From: Niabella beijingensis
GTDB taxonomy: Bacteria; Bacteroidota; Bacteroidia; Chitinophagales; Chitinophagaceae
DNA length: 64,000 bases
Assembly: GCF_020034665.1 (NCBI RefSeq)
Contig: NZ_JAIQDI010000001.1
Location: forward strand, 2,790,001-2,854,000
Direction: 5' to 3'
The position numbers and the translations under genes were made by a program. Shown here piece by piece: positions 31,600-40,933 of the stretch. The notes under the pieces were generated by a model that saw only the letters and a program-made list of their open reading frames with translations, was not told the DNA's origin and ran no database searches. Numbering within the stretch: the first letter of the stretch is position 1; each line of letters starts with the position of its first letter.

Positions 31600-34299
31600 A
31601 TGAACAAGAAATTACTGGCAGTTGCTGCCCTGGTATGTTCCCTTACCGTAACCGCACAATCCGAAGTCAGGAACCTGCGTATAGAGAATCGCATCGATCC
31701 GGTTGGTCTGGATGTGATACAGCCCCGTTTTAGCTGGCAGCTGGAAAATGATAAGCGCAACGTGATGCAAACCGCCTATGAGATCCGGTTGTTGCAAAAG
31801 AATACCAATGTATGGAACAGCGGAAAAGTGGCCTCCGATTCCTCGGTGCATGTTACTTATAAAGGACCGGCGCTCAAAAGCGGTGAAAAATACCAGTGGC
31901 AGGTGCGGGTCTGGGACAACAACGGAAAGGGATCGGCATGGAGCCGTCCGGCTTTTTTTCAGATGGCATTGCTGCAGCCATCCGACTGGAAAGCGGAATG
32001 GATCACACCGGGTTATCCGGAAGATTCGGTGTTACGGCCAAGTCCGCTGATGCGCAGGGAATTCAACATTACAAAAAAGATCACCCGGGCTACCGCGTAT
32101 ATAACGGCGCACGGCATGTATGAGGCGGCAATAAACGGCAACCGGGTAGGCGATGCACATTTCACTCCGGGATGGACTTCCTATAAAAAGCGATTACAGT
32201 ATCAGACCTATGACGCGACTGGTTTGCTGAAGGCAGGCAGGAATGCTCTCGGGGTGACCCTGGGAAGCGGCTGGTACAGGGGCACCATCGGGTTTGCCAA
32301 TCATCATAATTTTTATGGAAAAGATATTGCGCTGCTGTTGCAGCTGGATATTGAATATGCCGACGGAACAAAGGAGCTGGTCGTTTCAGACGGATCCTGG
32401 AAATCAGCCACCGGGGCCATTGTTTATTCCGAGATCTACAATGGTGAAACCATCGACGCCCGGAAAGATAAGACCGGCTGGATGCTTGCAGGATACGATG
32501 AGGGCAACTGGTCGCCCGTAAAAACCGAGGCCTTTGATAAAGGGAACCTGCTGGCCACTTATAATGAGATGATCGAAGCGCATGAGGTCTTTAAACCGGT
32601 GAAAGTGCTGAAGACACCGGCAGGGGAAACGGTCCTCGACTTCGGACAGAACCTCGTGGGATGGGTGCGTGTAAAAGTAAAAGGGAATGCCGGCGATTCG
32701 GTATCCCTGTACCATGCTGAAGTACTGGACAAGGCCGGAAATTTTTATACCGAAAACCTGCGCTCGGCGAAGGCAAAGAATACCTATATATTAAAGGGTG
32801 GGGATACAGAGACCTTTTATCCGCATTTTACCTGGCAGGGTTTCCGGTATGTAAAGGTGGAAGGTTATCCCGGAACGGTCAGTCCCGACCAGTTTGAAGC
32901 AGTGGCCTTTTATTCAGCCATGGAACCTACAGGAACCTTTACCACCTCCAACCAGCTCATCAACCAGTTGCAGCATAATATCCAGTGGGGGCAAAAAGGC
33001 AATTTCCTGGATGTACCTACCGATTGCCCGCAGCGGGATGAGCGGCTGGGCTGGACGGGTGACGCGCAGGCCTTTTTCCGTACGGCGTCCTTTAACATGG
33101 GCGTGAATAACTTTTTTACCAAATGGCTCCGCGATGTTGAAGCCGATCAGATCGACGGGCGGGTGCCTTTTGTGATCCCCAATATCCTGGGCAACGGCGC
33201 CAACAGCGCCGGCTGGGCCGATGTGGCCACCATCATTCCCTGGGAGATGTACCTGGCCTATGGCGATAAACGTGCCCTGGCCACCCAGTACAACAGCATG
33301 AAAAACTATGTGGAAAGCATACGCAAAACCACAAAGGACAACCTGTGGAATACGGGATTTCATTTTGGAGACTGGCTGTTTTACCGGCCGGGGGATGATA
33401 ACGACGGCCGCTCTGCGGTTACCGACAAATATCTGATCGCCCAATGCTTTTATGCGCATTCGGTTCAGCTGCTTATTAATGCGGCAACGGTGCTTGGCAA
33501 CCGTGAAGATGCCGAAGCTTATGGCCGGTTGCTGAAGGAGATAAAGGAGGCTTTTGTAAAGGAATACATGACACCTTCCGGCAGGCTGGTTTCCAGTACC
33601 CAAACGGCCTATGTGCTGGCACTTCATTTTGACATGCTGCCCGAATCTTTGAGAAAACAGGCGGCAGAGCGGCTGGCTGAAAATATTAAAAGCTATGGCA
33701 ACCATCTTACAACCGGTTTCCTGGGCACGCCCTATCTGTGTCATGTGCTGACCCGTTTCGGTTATACCGATCTTGCTTACAAATTATTATTGCAGGAAAC
33801 CTATCCCTCCTGGCTTTATCCTGTAAAGATGGGCGCCACTACTATATGGGAGCGCTGGGATGGCATCAAGCCGGATGGCAGTTTTCAGACACCGTCGATG
33901 AACTCCTATAACCATTATGCCTACGGGGCTATCGGCGACTGGATGTACCGGAAAATGGTGGGACTGGATACCGAAGAGGACGGTGCGGGTTACAAACATA
34001 TAAAAGTAAAACCCCATATCGGTGGTAATTTCAAAAATGCATCGGCCACTTTAAAAACCTATTATGGTACTACAGCCGCAGGCTGGAAGGTGGAGGGCGG
34101 CAATATATTGATGGAGGTGGAAGTGCCTGCAAACACAACTGCCACCATCTACCTCCCGGCTACGGATGTTGCGGCGGTCACCGAATCCGGTAAGCCGTTG
34201 CCTGCTGTGAAAGAGATCCGGACGCTCGGCGCCGAAGATGGCTATCTGAAGGTGGAAGCCGGTTCGGGTAAATACCGGTTTAGTCTGCCAGGTAAATAA
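31600..34299 (+). CDS. GH78 alpha-L-rhamnosidase
   Basis: 899 residues with a signal peptide (MNKKLLAVAALVCSLTVTAQ). After an Ig-like N-terminal domain (EVRNLRIENRIDPVGLDVIQPRFSW) and beta-sandwich modules comes the (alpha/alpha)6 catalytic domain. DVPTDCPQRDERLGWTGDAQ carries the conserved acid pair, and WERWDGIKPDG is the second catalytic region. A C-terminal beta-sandwich ends the protein. It cleaves alpha-L-rhamnose from plant glycosides or polysaccharides, in the periplasm or outside. It stands alone here, without a SusCD pair. The ATG at 31600 is preferred because it starts the signal peptide. Confidence 0.93.
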   Translation: MNKKLLAVAALVCSLTVTAQSEVRNLRIENRIDPVGLDVIQPRFSWQLENDKRNVMQTAYEIRLLQKNTNVWNSGKVASDSSVHVTYKGPALKSGEKYQWQVRVWDNNGKGSAWSRPAFFQMALLQPSDWKAEWITPGYPEDSVLRPSPLMRREFNITKKITRATAYITAHGMYEAAINGNRVGDAHFTPGWTSYKKRLQYQTYDATGLLKAGRNALGVTLGSGWYRGTIGFANHHNFYGKDIALLLQLDIEYADGTKELVVSDGSWKSATGAIVYSEIYNGETIDARKDKTGWMLAGYDEGNWSPVKTEAFDKGNLLATYNEMIEAHEVFKPVKVLKTPAGETVLDFGQNLVGWVRVKVKGNAGDSVSLYHAEVLDKAGNFYTENLRSAKAKNTYILKGGDTETFYPHFTWQGFRYVKVEGYPGTVSPDQFEAVAFYSAMEPTGTFTTSNQLINQLQHNIQWGQKGNFLDVPTDCPQRDERLGWTGDAQAFFRTASFNMGVNNFFTKWLRDVEADQIDGRVPFVIPNILGNGANSAGWADVATIIPWEMYLAYGDKRALATQYNSMKNYVESIRKTTKDNLWNTGFHFGDWLFYRPGDDNDGRSAVTDKYLIAQCFYAHSVQLLINAATVLGNREDAEAYGRLLKEIKEAFVKEYMTPSGRLVSSTQTAYVLALHFDMLPESLRKQAAERLAENIKSYGNHLTTGFLGTPYLCHVLTRFGYTDLAYKLLLQETYPSWLYPVKMGATTIWERWDGIKPDGSFQTPSMNSYNHYAYGAIGDWMYRKMVGLDTEEDGAGYKHIKVKPHIGGNFKNASATLKTYYGTTAAGWKVEGGNILMEVEVPANTTATIYLPATDVAAVTESGKPLPAVKEIRTLGAEDGYLKVEAGSGKYRFSLPGK

Positions 34300-35281
34300 T
34301 ACGTGTTGTAGAGTCCTTGGTATTGTATTGCTCCATTACCGGCATTTTTATCTTCAGCTGCTTTTCTGCCACGTAATCGTCCAGCGTTTTATAGGCCAGG
34401 TCTTTTATGACCTGATCGCCTTTGAATCTGACTTCGACGATTTTTGATGCCGGCACACTGATCAGTTCTTCGGGTGTTTGCAGCTGTGGATGAAATCCTG
34501 CGGGGATCTCGATGGCCGCCGCCACGTCGCTTTGCAGTTCCTTTTCATCCCTCTTATAAAAAAGGCCGGTACGCCATAATGAGGTGGCGCTGTCTTTTAA
34601 TGTATAATGCTCCAGGTGACGGAAATGCGTGGTAAAAAAGCTGGGCAGATCCGCCCAGAGCACCCGTTGCTTAATCGCCACATAGTTGGTCAGCTGAATG
34701 TAGCCGGTGGTGACCCCGGGCGCGTTCCTGTCCCGGACCGGCGATTTCTCAATGATCAGTTTCAACGCCTGCAACCCTCGTTCAAACTCCCCGCCTTTTT
34801 CTTTTTCAAGACTGTAAAACAGGTTGAATACATTCCAGGGCTTTTTTGAAGGGATGGTGAAAGTCCAGGTAACGGTAGTGGCGCCGTTTTGTGAGGCAAG
34901 ATCAAACCTGGAGTCGGCTTCCAGCTTCTGGGGTTCCAGGAGGCTGATGTGATGCATGATCTGTTTTTCCGGCAGGAGCCCGGTCAGCGCTATCTTGCCT
35001 TTTCCTGATAATAAGGCATTGCCTTCCCACATTACGGTTGTTCCTACCTGTCCGTCCGGTAACTGGTTGGTGGTATAACGGATGGAGGAGTCGGACCGCC
35101 CCCACACGGACCAGTTGTTGAAGTTTTGCAGCAATATCATCTGGTCGTACACTTTTTTTACAGGGGCATTGATCACAATGGATTTTACCACTTCCTGCTT
35201 TTCCGGAGCAAGAAAGGAAAGTGCAAACAGGGAAATGACCACAAAAACCAGGAACAACAGAAGGCTTCTGATAAATTTCAT
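34280..35281 (-). CDS. SRPBCC protein with GyrI-like C-terminal domain
   Basis: 333 residues. An N-terminal membrane anchor or signal (MKFIRSLLLFLVFVVISLFALSF) is followed by a SRPBCC/START-like ligand-binding domain (INAPVKKVYDQMILLQNFNNWSVWGR), and a C-terminal GyrI-like/AraC-effector-binding-type domain (from about residue 210). Such proteins are widespread in Bacteroidota and have no assigned function. The gene converges with the rhamnosidase with a 20-bp overlap. The ATG at 35281 is used; further upstream codons precede the promoter box. Confidence 0.82.
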   Translation of the reverse strand: MKFIRSLLLFLVFVVISLFALSFLAPEKQEVVKSIVINAPVKKVYDQMILLQNFNNWSVWGRSDSSIRYTTNQLPDGQVGTTVMWEGNALLSGKGKIALTGLLPEKQIMHHISLLEPQKLEADSRFDLASQNGATTVTWTFTIPSKKPWNVFNLFYSLEKEKGGEFERGLQALKLIIEKSPVRDRNAPGVTTGYIQLTNYVAIKQRVLWADLPSFFTTHFRHLEHYTLKDSATSLWRTGLFYKRDEKELQSDVAAAIEIPAGFHPQLQTPEELISVPASKIVEVRFKGDQVIKDLAYKTLDDYVAEKQLKIKMPVMEQYNTKDSTTRIIYLAD

Positions 35282-35298
35282 GCGCGTGTTTTTACGCA

Positions 35299-35306
35299 CA
35301 AAAATA
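35299..35306 (-). promoter_or_regulatory. -7 promoter box of the SRPBCC gene
   Basis: Minus-strand TATTTTTG, exact TAnnTTTG, 17 bases before the ATG at 35281. Confidence 0.45.
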
Positions 35307-35372
35307 ACCACTAACCCGTTGTGGTTGCATTTTCAGCGGATGTAAACTTTGGAGAAGGGATTCCGGCGGTTG

Positions 35373-35930
35373 TTATTGCTTTTTATAGTCTTCTTCCGCT
35401 TTCTTTGCTTTTTCAAAATCGAGGATCACCCCGTTGATACAGTAGCGCAGCCCTGTGGGTGGCGGACCGTCTTCAAACACATGTCCGAGGTGCGCTTTAC
35501 AGCGTCCGCATTCCACTTCTGTTCTTACCATTCCATGCGAACGGTCTTCCAGGTAAATGACGCTGGTTTTGCTGATGGGCTGATAAAAGCTGGGCCAGCC
35601 GCAGCCGCTTTCAAACTTGGTATCGCTCTTAAACAGGGGATTACCACAGGCAGCACAATAATAGGTGCCTATTTCTTTGGATGTTTCGTATTTGCTGCTC
35701 CAGGGGCGTTCGGTTCCTTTTTGCCGGGCGATATAATACACTTCTTCGGGCAGTGCCTTTTTCCATTCGTCTTCCGACAGGTTCACTTTTGAGCTGTCGG
35801 TGCGGGAGTAGACCGGGTTATTCTCTTTTTTCATATTTGTTGAGTCCGGCTTGCCGGGTTTGGATTGAGAATAGCCGCAATGCTGAAATAACACACTGAT
35901 AGTAAATAATAATACCGGTAAATATTTCAT
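35373..35930 (-). CDS. msrB: Peptide-methionine (R)-S-oxide reductase (MsrB), exported
   Basis: 185 residues with an N-terminal signal ([22 protein letters not shown]) and a linker, then the MsrB domain. Zinc Cys pairs are CAACG and CGRC; substrate and fold motifs are [23 protein letters not shown] and [21 protein letters not shown], with the catalytic Cys in RYCI. It reduces R-methionine sulfoxide in periplasmic or lipid-anchored form. The cysteine in the signal (FQHC) is not a good lipobox. ATG 35930 is used rather than the longer frame. Confidence 0.93.
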   Translation of the reverse strand: MKYLPVLLFTISVLFQHCGYSQSKPGKPDSTNMKKENNPVYSRTDSSKVNLSEDEWKKALPEEVYYIARQKGTERPWSSKYETSKEIGTYYCAACGNPLFKSDTKFESGCGWPSFYQPISKTSVIYLEDRSHGMVRTEVECGRCKAHLGHVFEDGPPPTGLRYCINGVILDFEKAKKAEEDYKKQ

Positions 35931-35948
35931 AGCGACTTTTATAAAGAA

Positions 35949-35956
35949 CAAAGATA
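35949..35956 (-). promoter_or_regulatory. -7 promoter box of msrB
   Basis: Minus-strand TATCTTTG, exact TAnnTTTG, 18 bases before the ATG at 35930. Confidence 0.5.
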
Positions 35957-36023
35957 CCGCTGAAAAAGTTCCGGTGACCGAAAGCGCTGCTTTAAACAAT
36001 TTTTAATAAATATCCTAAAAATG

Positions 36024-36052
36024 TTGTTTTTGCCTAAGCTTTGCTATATTTG
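36024..36052 (+). promoter_or_regulatory. adk promoter
   Basis: TTG at 36024-36026 and TATATTTG at 36045-36052 with an 18-bp spacer. The leader to the ATG at 36081 is roughly 24 nt. Confidence 0.6.
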
Positions 36053-36080
36053 TTGGCATCACTTTAAAAGAAAAGCGTAA

Positions 36081-36683
36081 ATGTTTAATTTAATATTGTT
36101 TGGACCTCCGGGAAGCGGAAAAGGAACTCAATCCGACCGGTTAGTCGAAAAATATGGATTGGTACACCTGTCTACAGGCAACCTGCTCCGTTCGGAAATC
36201 GCTGAAAAAACACCCCTGGGAATTGAAGCAAAGAATTTTATTGATAAAGGTCAGCTGGTGCCCGATGAAGTGGTGATCGGCATGATCGACAACAGCCTGG
36301 AGCAGCACAGAGACGCCAAAGGCTTTTTATTCGATGGTTTTCCACGTACGGCGAACCAGGCAAAGGCGCTGGACAAGCTGCTGGAGCTGAAACGAACCAC
36401 CATCCACAACGTACTGGCGCTGGAGGTATCGGAAGAAGAACTGGTAAAACGCCTGCTGGAAAGAGGCAAAACCTCCGGGCGTTCTGATGATACGGACGAG
36501 GCGGTTATCCGCAACCGTTTTTCTGTTTACCAGAACGAAACAGCACCGGTTGCAGATCATTATAAGGCACAGCATAAATTTAAAGCGATTCCCGGTGAGG
36601 GTTCTGTGGAAGAGATCTCCGCTGCATTGAGCGAGCAGATCGACAAAACGCTGGACCGGCAACAACAGGAAGCATTTGAATAA
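36081..36683 (+). CDS. adk: Adenylate kinase
   Basis: 200-residue short-LID adenylate kinase (ATP + AMP to 2 ADP). P-loop GPPGSGKGTQ at about residues 8-17, AMP-site HLSTGNLLRSE, DGFPRTANQA with the conserved Arg, and the short LID with GKTSGRSDDTDEAVIRNRF. The zinc-binding long LID is absent, as is usual in many Bacteroidota. It has its own promoter and terminator, so it is monocistronic. Confidence 0.96.
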   Translation: MFNLILFGPPGSGKGTQSDRLVEKYGLVHLSTGNLLRSEIAEKTPLGIEAKNFIDKGQLVPDEVVIGMIDNSLEQHRDAKGFLFDGFPRTANQAKALDKLLELKRTTIHNVLALEVSEEELVKRLLERGKTSGRSDDTDEAVIRNRFSVYQNETAPVADHYKAQHKFKAIPGEGSVEEISAALSEQIDKTLDRQQQEAFE

Positions 36684-36685
36684 AG

Positions 36686-36715
36686 AAAAAGGTCCGGAAC
36701 TAACCGGACCTTTTT
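36686..36715 (+). terminator. Bidirectional terminator
   Basis: Perfect 12-bp stem AAAAAGGTCCGG/CCGGACCTTTTT and a 6-nt loop. It touches the stop codon of the convergent lipoprotein gene. Confidence 0.85.
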
Positions 36716-37176
36716 TATTTACCGGTTAATATTTCTTCCGCCTTACTGATACTGCTGAGTACCGCATCCTTCATCAGGTTTACCTTTGTCTTCTGGTCCT
36801 GCAGGTATTTGATGCGCTCGGGCTGATTGTTTTCCAGCGAATCATACCGGAACCCGTTCATCCATTCATGCATCGCTTTGTCCGCATTGCTGAGATCGCT
36901 GAATGCCGCTTCCAGCTTCACTTTCAGCTCGCTGTTCTGCTTCCGGGCTGCCGCCGGCAGCTTGTCGAGTGAGTCAATGGCTGACTTTGATTCTTTCATC
37001 AGCCGCTCCAGCTTTTTCATTTTGGGCATTGCCACATCATGACCATCAATCACATCCTGCAGTAAACTGTCGGCCTGGGTTTTCGGGCCATCACCGGTAT
37101 CAGCAGGAGCCGCAGGGTTGCCATCGCCGCAGGCCATCAGTAAAAACAGTGCTAAAGGAATAAATAAGAACTTCAT
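36715..37176 (-). CDS. Helical lipoprotein, unknown
   Basis: 153 residues with a lipobox LLMAC (about residues 11-15). After a Pro/Asp-rich linker the rest is helical and Lys/Leu-rich (MKKLERLMKESKSAIDSLDKLPA) with an MHEWMNGFRYDSL patch, and ends SSISKAEEILTGK. Similar proteins in Bacteroidota are often mislabelled viral A-type inclusion proteins. Function is unknown; a periplasmic or surface-anchored coiled-coil protein is likely. The ATG at 37176 is the lipoprotein start. Confidence 0.8.
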   Translation of the reverse strand: MKFLFIPLALFLLMACGDGNPAAPADTGDGPKTQADSLLQDVIDGHDVAMPKMKKLERLMKESKSAIDSLDKLPAAARKQNSELKVKLEAAFSDLSNADKAMHEWMNGFRYDSLENNQPERIKYLQDQKTKVNLMKDAVLSSISKAEEILTGK

Positions 37177-37322
37177 TGATGTAGAAATTTTGGGCCTAAA
37201 GGTACAACAGTTTTCCCACTGCCTGTTAAGGAATGATTCTTGCAGGATAGTGATTGAAATACCTGGGCTTAAAACTGGTGGGCTCATCATTGCCTATGGA
37301 TTTTTAAACAAAAGGAAGTAAC

Positions 37323-37769
37323 ATGAAAAAACAACACATGATGATAGCGGCCGTTTTTGCCATACTGGCGGCCTGCAACAATAACCCTTCAGCAGAAAGC
37401 ACTTCGCCGCCACCTCCGGGCGACTCGCAGGCGCTGCCTTCAGTGACCCCTATAACCGATCCGGCGGACAGTGTGGTTGTAAACACGGCAAATGTGGACA
37501 GCAGCGGAGTGGCTCAGGAGCACGTGGATAAGAACGAAAAAAAGTATTCAAACGACAAGGGGGAAACGATCACCGCAGTTTATCATGATTCGGGTAATAT
37601 GGGAGTGGCAGCACTGAAAATAAACGGGGAAGATATAAAACTGATGAAAGGGGAAAAAGAAAAAGGAGCTACCACCTACACCAACGGCAAGCTTACCTGG
37701 AAAGTAAAAGACGGAGAAGCCACACTGGAAAAAGACAATGTGGTTACAGTTTATAAGGAAGTAAAATAA
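37323..37769 (+). CDS. Lipoprotein with possible MliC-like domain
   Basis: 148 residues with a lipobox ILAAC, then a long Pro/Ser/Thr-rich linker. The C-terminal 70 residues (ETITAVYHDSGNMGVAALKI, YTNGKLTWKVKDGEATLE) look like the MliC fold, a lysozyme inhibitor with a GxxY...W..GxxA pattern. The usual disulfide cysteines are absent, so the assignment is tentative. It is preceded by the divergent coiled-coil lipoprotein gene. Confidence 0.65.
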   Translation: MKKQHMMIAAVFAILAACNNNPSAESTSPPPPGDSQALPSVTPITDPADSVVVNTANVDSSGVAQEHVDKNEKKYSNDKGETITAVYHDSGNMGVAALKINGEDIKLMKGEKEKGATTYTNGKLTWKVKDGEATLEKDNVVTVYKEVK

Positions 37770-37773
37770 AAAG

Positions 37774-37860
37774 AAGCCGTATCAAAAGTCCACATTGCGT
37801 CAGGTGCCGGACCCGGCCCAAAATGACAATATGTTGTTAAATGACTTTTGATACCGGCTT
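37774..37860 (+). repeat. Long inverted repeat after the MliC-like gene
   Basis: AAGCCGTATCAAAAGTC (37774-37790) pairs with its complement at 37843-37860, one bulged base, with a 52-nt loop that contains a GCCGG/CCGGC hairpin. A T-run follows, so it may terminate transcription. The 12-mer AAAATGACAATA occurs at 37820 in the loop and again at 37884. Confidence 0.55.
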
Positions 37861-37948
37861 TTTAAACTTCCGGGGGTATTGGAAAAATGACAATAACAAC
37901 CTATTTTAGCCGGAACAACAGTAAAAGCAACTGGCTGAAATAAAGAAT

Positions 37949-39109
37949 ATGGGAAAAACACAAACACGCATACTCGAAACAGCTGCCTTTTTTTCCAATA
38001 ATGATACCGTTCCGGGATTCCGGAAGCTGATGGACCTGGCGATGGATACGCAGGATATGTTGGTGTACCGGGAGGCTATTGAACTGACGGACTGGAATGA
38101 GCAGCATAAAGAAGAGCAGGAATTGTTCATTCAGAAATGCCGGCAGCTGCTGGAAAAGGTCGAACGCATCCCCGTAACGGAATACGATGCACCCGCACCG
38201 GTGGTCGTTGCAGACGGCATCCGGAAAAACTATGGACGCGGCAGTTTTGCACTGGGTCCCGTCTCGCTTACCATCTGCAAAGGGGAGGTGTACGGGCTGG
38301 TGGGTGAGAACGGAAACGGAAAAACCACCTTGCTGCGGATCCTGGCCAACGACCTGTCCTGCAACAGTGGTAACCTTTTGTATAACCTAAGATACAAGGC
38401 AGGTGATGCTTTTGATTTACGCACAAAACTGGTGTACATTCCACAACGTACGCAGCGCTGGTATGGGAGTCTTAAAGACAATCTTAAATTTGTACTTACG
38501 GCCTACGGTGTTCCGCCGTCCGAAAATGAAACAAGGGTATTGATGATGATCGCCCGGCTGGGCCTCTGGAAATACCGGGATCTTAAATGGAATGAGCTTT
38601 CCTCCGGTTATAAAATGCGGTTTGAACTGGCGCGTACCTTGCTGCGAAAACCGGAACTGCTGCTGCTGGATGAGCCGCTGGCCAATCTTGATATTGTAGC
38701 GCAGCAGGTGATCCTTGAAGACCTCAGATCGATTGCCAATTCTGTGAACAACCCCATTGCACTGATCCTTAGTTCCCAGCAACTGTATGAAGTGGAAAAG
38801 GTTTCCGACCGCGTAATATTCCTGCGGAACGGTGTGCCGGTAGAAACGGCGCGTTCAGGAACCGGCGTTGCTGCTGAAACTGCGGAACTGATCGTGGAAA
38901 TAGACTGCAGCGATCCGAGGGAAACGCTGCAGGCAGCGCTTGATTCGCTGCCGCTGGACCGGCTCAACTATAACGGCGGGGTATACATCGCCTATTTCAA
39001 ACAGGGTGCCGTCTTCCCGGAGGTACTGGAAGTGTTGGGAAGAAGCAAATGCCGGGTCATTTATATCAGGGATATTTCTTCCTCCACCCGCCGGCTCTTT
39101 ATGTCGTGA
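37949..39109 (+). CDS. ABC transporter ATPase with N-terminal extension
   Basis: 386 residues. About 75 residues of helical N-terminal extension (MDLAMDTQDMLVYREAIELTDWNEQHKEEQELF) precede the ABC domain with Walker A GENGNGKTT, signature LSSGYKMRFELAR (LSGGQ is degenerate), Walker B LLLLDEPLANLDI and switch region ILSSQQ. A C-terminal accessory domain of about 100 residues follows. It is followed 32 bp later by a large membrane protein, its likely permease partner. The substrate is unknown. Confidence 0.85.
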   Translation: MGKTQTRILETAAFFSNNDTVPGFRKLMDLAMDTQDMLVYREAIELTDWNEQHKEEQELFIQKCRQLLEKVERIPVTEYDAPAPVVVADGIRKNYGRGSFALGPVSLTICKGEVYGLVGENGNGKTTLLRILANDLSCNSGNLLYNLRYKAGDAFDLRTKLVYIPQRTQRWYGSLKDNLKFVLTAYGVPPSENETRVLMMIARLGLWKYRDLKWNELSSGYKMRFELARTLLRKPELLLLDEPLANLDIVAQQVILEDLRSIANSVNNPIALILSSQQLYEVEKVSDRVIFLRNGVPVETARSGTGVAAETAELIVEIDCSDPRETLQAALDSLPLDRLNYNGGVYIAYFKQGAVFPEVLEVLGRSKCRVIYIRDISSSTRRLFMS

Positions 39110-39141
39110 AGCCCGGAATGCAATGAGATAAAACAAGACAA

Positions 39142-40884
39142 ATGAAAAACTTTATACAACGCGTGAATCATTATTTCCTGGAACGCTACCCGCTGCTCTG
39201 GAATACAAGGGTGTACTGGATGTTGGGCTACTGTGTACTGGTTCACGGCTGTTTTTACCTTATGGGATACAATGTTTTCAAAAATACAGAACTGTTCAAG
39301 CACTATAATGCGCCGGAGCTGTTTGTGGAGAACGGAGCCCTGTTGTTCAGTATCATTGTTTCTGTGCTGATACTGGTGGTGTGGCTGCTGGTGCTGTTCC
39401 GTAACAATGCATTTAAGAATTTTTATCCCACGGGGAAGCGGCAGTTGTTCGGCAGCTTTTTTCTTTATTTCCTGGTATTTTTTGCAGCTACCACCTTCTA
39501 TATTTCTTATATCGCAGGATATAAACACTATGTTCAAAACAACTACCCTGCGGCATGGCTGAAAGGCAAGGTAGCGCAGGCAAATCTTGCTGCTGCGTTT
39601 CTCACATTTGATTTTGGCGCGTATACAATTGATAACAAACGCTACCCCGCTCCCTTTGATACACTTTATTGCGAAACGAATGAGAAAAAGATTGATTTCT
39701 CAAAGCCTTACCTGACGCGGGATATGGACGAATACCAGTTTTACACGGTTGGGAAAAAAAGGATTCCGAGGAATAATACAGCCACCGCAACGGCTGCTGA
39801 TGACCGGGAAATCAACAGGGAAACAACCGATAGTTCAGAGATCATCTATTATAAAAAAGAAGTGGCAGATGTTTCGGGGCTGGTTACTGCTGTTCCCTCT
39901 TTTTACAATTATTCCCGGCAGGGTTTCGGAGATGATGGTGGGTTGCTTTATTATAACTCCTACCCATACAAAGAAGCACCGGCATATAGCAGCGAGCAGC
40001 GCTCGAAAGATATCAACAGGAAGGTATACGAATTATTACAGCGGAATCAGCCGCAGGAAATAAAAAAACTGCTGACGGATTTCCTGGAACTGTCCAAAAG
40101 ATTTAACATCAGCACCGATCTGACCCCGGACAAATGGTTTGAGCTGATGTATCATCCCGGAAATTTTCCGGTTACCTATTTTATCGGCAATCACGGGGTC
40201 GACATGTATGCCCCGCCGTCCACCGGGGATGACGCTGCTGCTGTTGCAACGGTTGAAGATGCAAAGGCAGACCCTTATTATAAAGAGCGCAAAACGAGGT
40301 ATTGTTTTGATGCCAACGATCTGAACCGCCTGTTCTCGGGCATAGAAAGCGTGCAGGTGTTCTCCGTATTTGACCTGGTTATTTATGTAGCGCTATGGGT
40401 TGCCTTTGCGCTGGCCGCCTTGCTTTTTGCTTTCCGGATCACCAACCTGCGGCTGCTGTTGTTTGCAGGTATCACCGCAACCCTGACGGGGATTTTAATA
40501 GCGCTGCTGACACTGACACTGGGGCTTGCAAAGGGCCGCCAGGGTGAACTAACGGTTTCCTATCTGGTGTTTGCCGTAGGAACCCTGATCCTGCTGGGCT
40601 CTATCCCCGTTTTCCGGTTCCGGAGAAAATCGGTGCAGGGGATCCTTATCAATATATCCCTGGTAGGCATTGTGCCTTATTTTTTCCTGATCCTGCTGAT
40701 AATTACACTGCACCAGGAGGAGCATTACCGCACCCTATCGGTAGCGGGGTATGGTGAACCGCACAAGTCGCTGCTGGAGCTTTTGGGAGTATACTGGAAC
40801 TATGTGCTGCTGGCCCTTGGCTTTATTTTTATGATAATATACACTTCCGTTATAAGAAAGTGGCGGGCGTTGCCGGAGAAATAA
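39142..40884 (+). CDS. ABC-type membrane protein with large soluble insert
   Basis: 580 residues. Two or three transmembrane segments near the N-terminus (MLGYCVLVHGCFYLM, LFSIIVSVLILVVWLL, FFLYFLVFFAATTFY) are followed by a roughly 240-residue polar region. Then about six segments (VFSVFDLVIYVALWVAFALAAL onwards) complete the protein. This domain layout resembles ABC-2-type exporter permeases with an extracytoplasmic insert. It follows the ABC ATPase by 32 bp and probably forms one transporter with it. Confidence 0.75.
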   Translation: MKNFIQRVNHYFLERYPLLWNTRVYWMLGYCVLVHGCFYLMGYNVFKNTELFKHYNAPELFVENGALLFSIIVSVLILVVWLLVLFRNNAFKNFYPTGKRQLFGSFFLYFLVFFAATTFYISYIAGYKHYVQNNYPAAWLKGKVAQANLAAAFLTFDFGAYTIDNKRYPAPFDTLYCETNEKKIDFSKPYLTRDMDEYQFYTVGKKRIPRNNTATATAADDREINRETTDSSEIIYYKKEVADVSGLVTAVPSFYNYSRQGFGDDGGLLYYNSYPYKEAPAYSSEQRSKDINRKVYELLQRNQPQEIKKLLTDFLELSKRFNISTDLTPDKWFELMYHPGNFPVTYFIGNHGVDMYAPPSTGDDAAAVATVEDAKADPYYKERKTRYCFDANDLNRLFSGIESVQVFSVFDLVIYVALWVAFALAALLFAFRITNLRLLLFAGITATLTGILIALLTLTLGLAKGRQGELTVSYLVFAVGTLILLGSIPVFRFRRKSVQGILINISLVGIVPYFFLILLIITLHQEEHYRTLSVAGYGEPHKSLLELLGVYWNYVLLALGFIFMIIYTSVIRKWRALPEK

Positions 40885-40933
40885 AATTTACAGATCTTTA
40901 AGACCGGCCCTGCCCGGTTGTCTTTTGTTCTTT

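Noticed and set aside
32914..33744. A 276-codon minus-strand open frame inside the GH78 gene
   Set aside because: Fully antisense to the catalytic domain of the rhamnosidase, with no promoter or start-site support.
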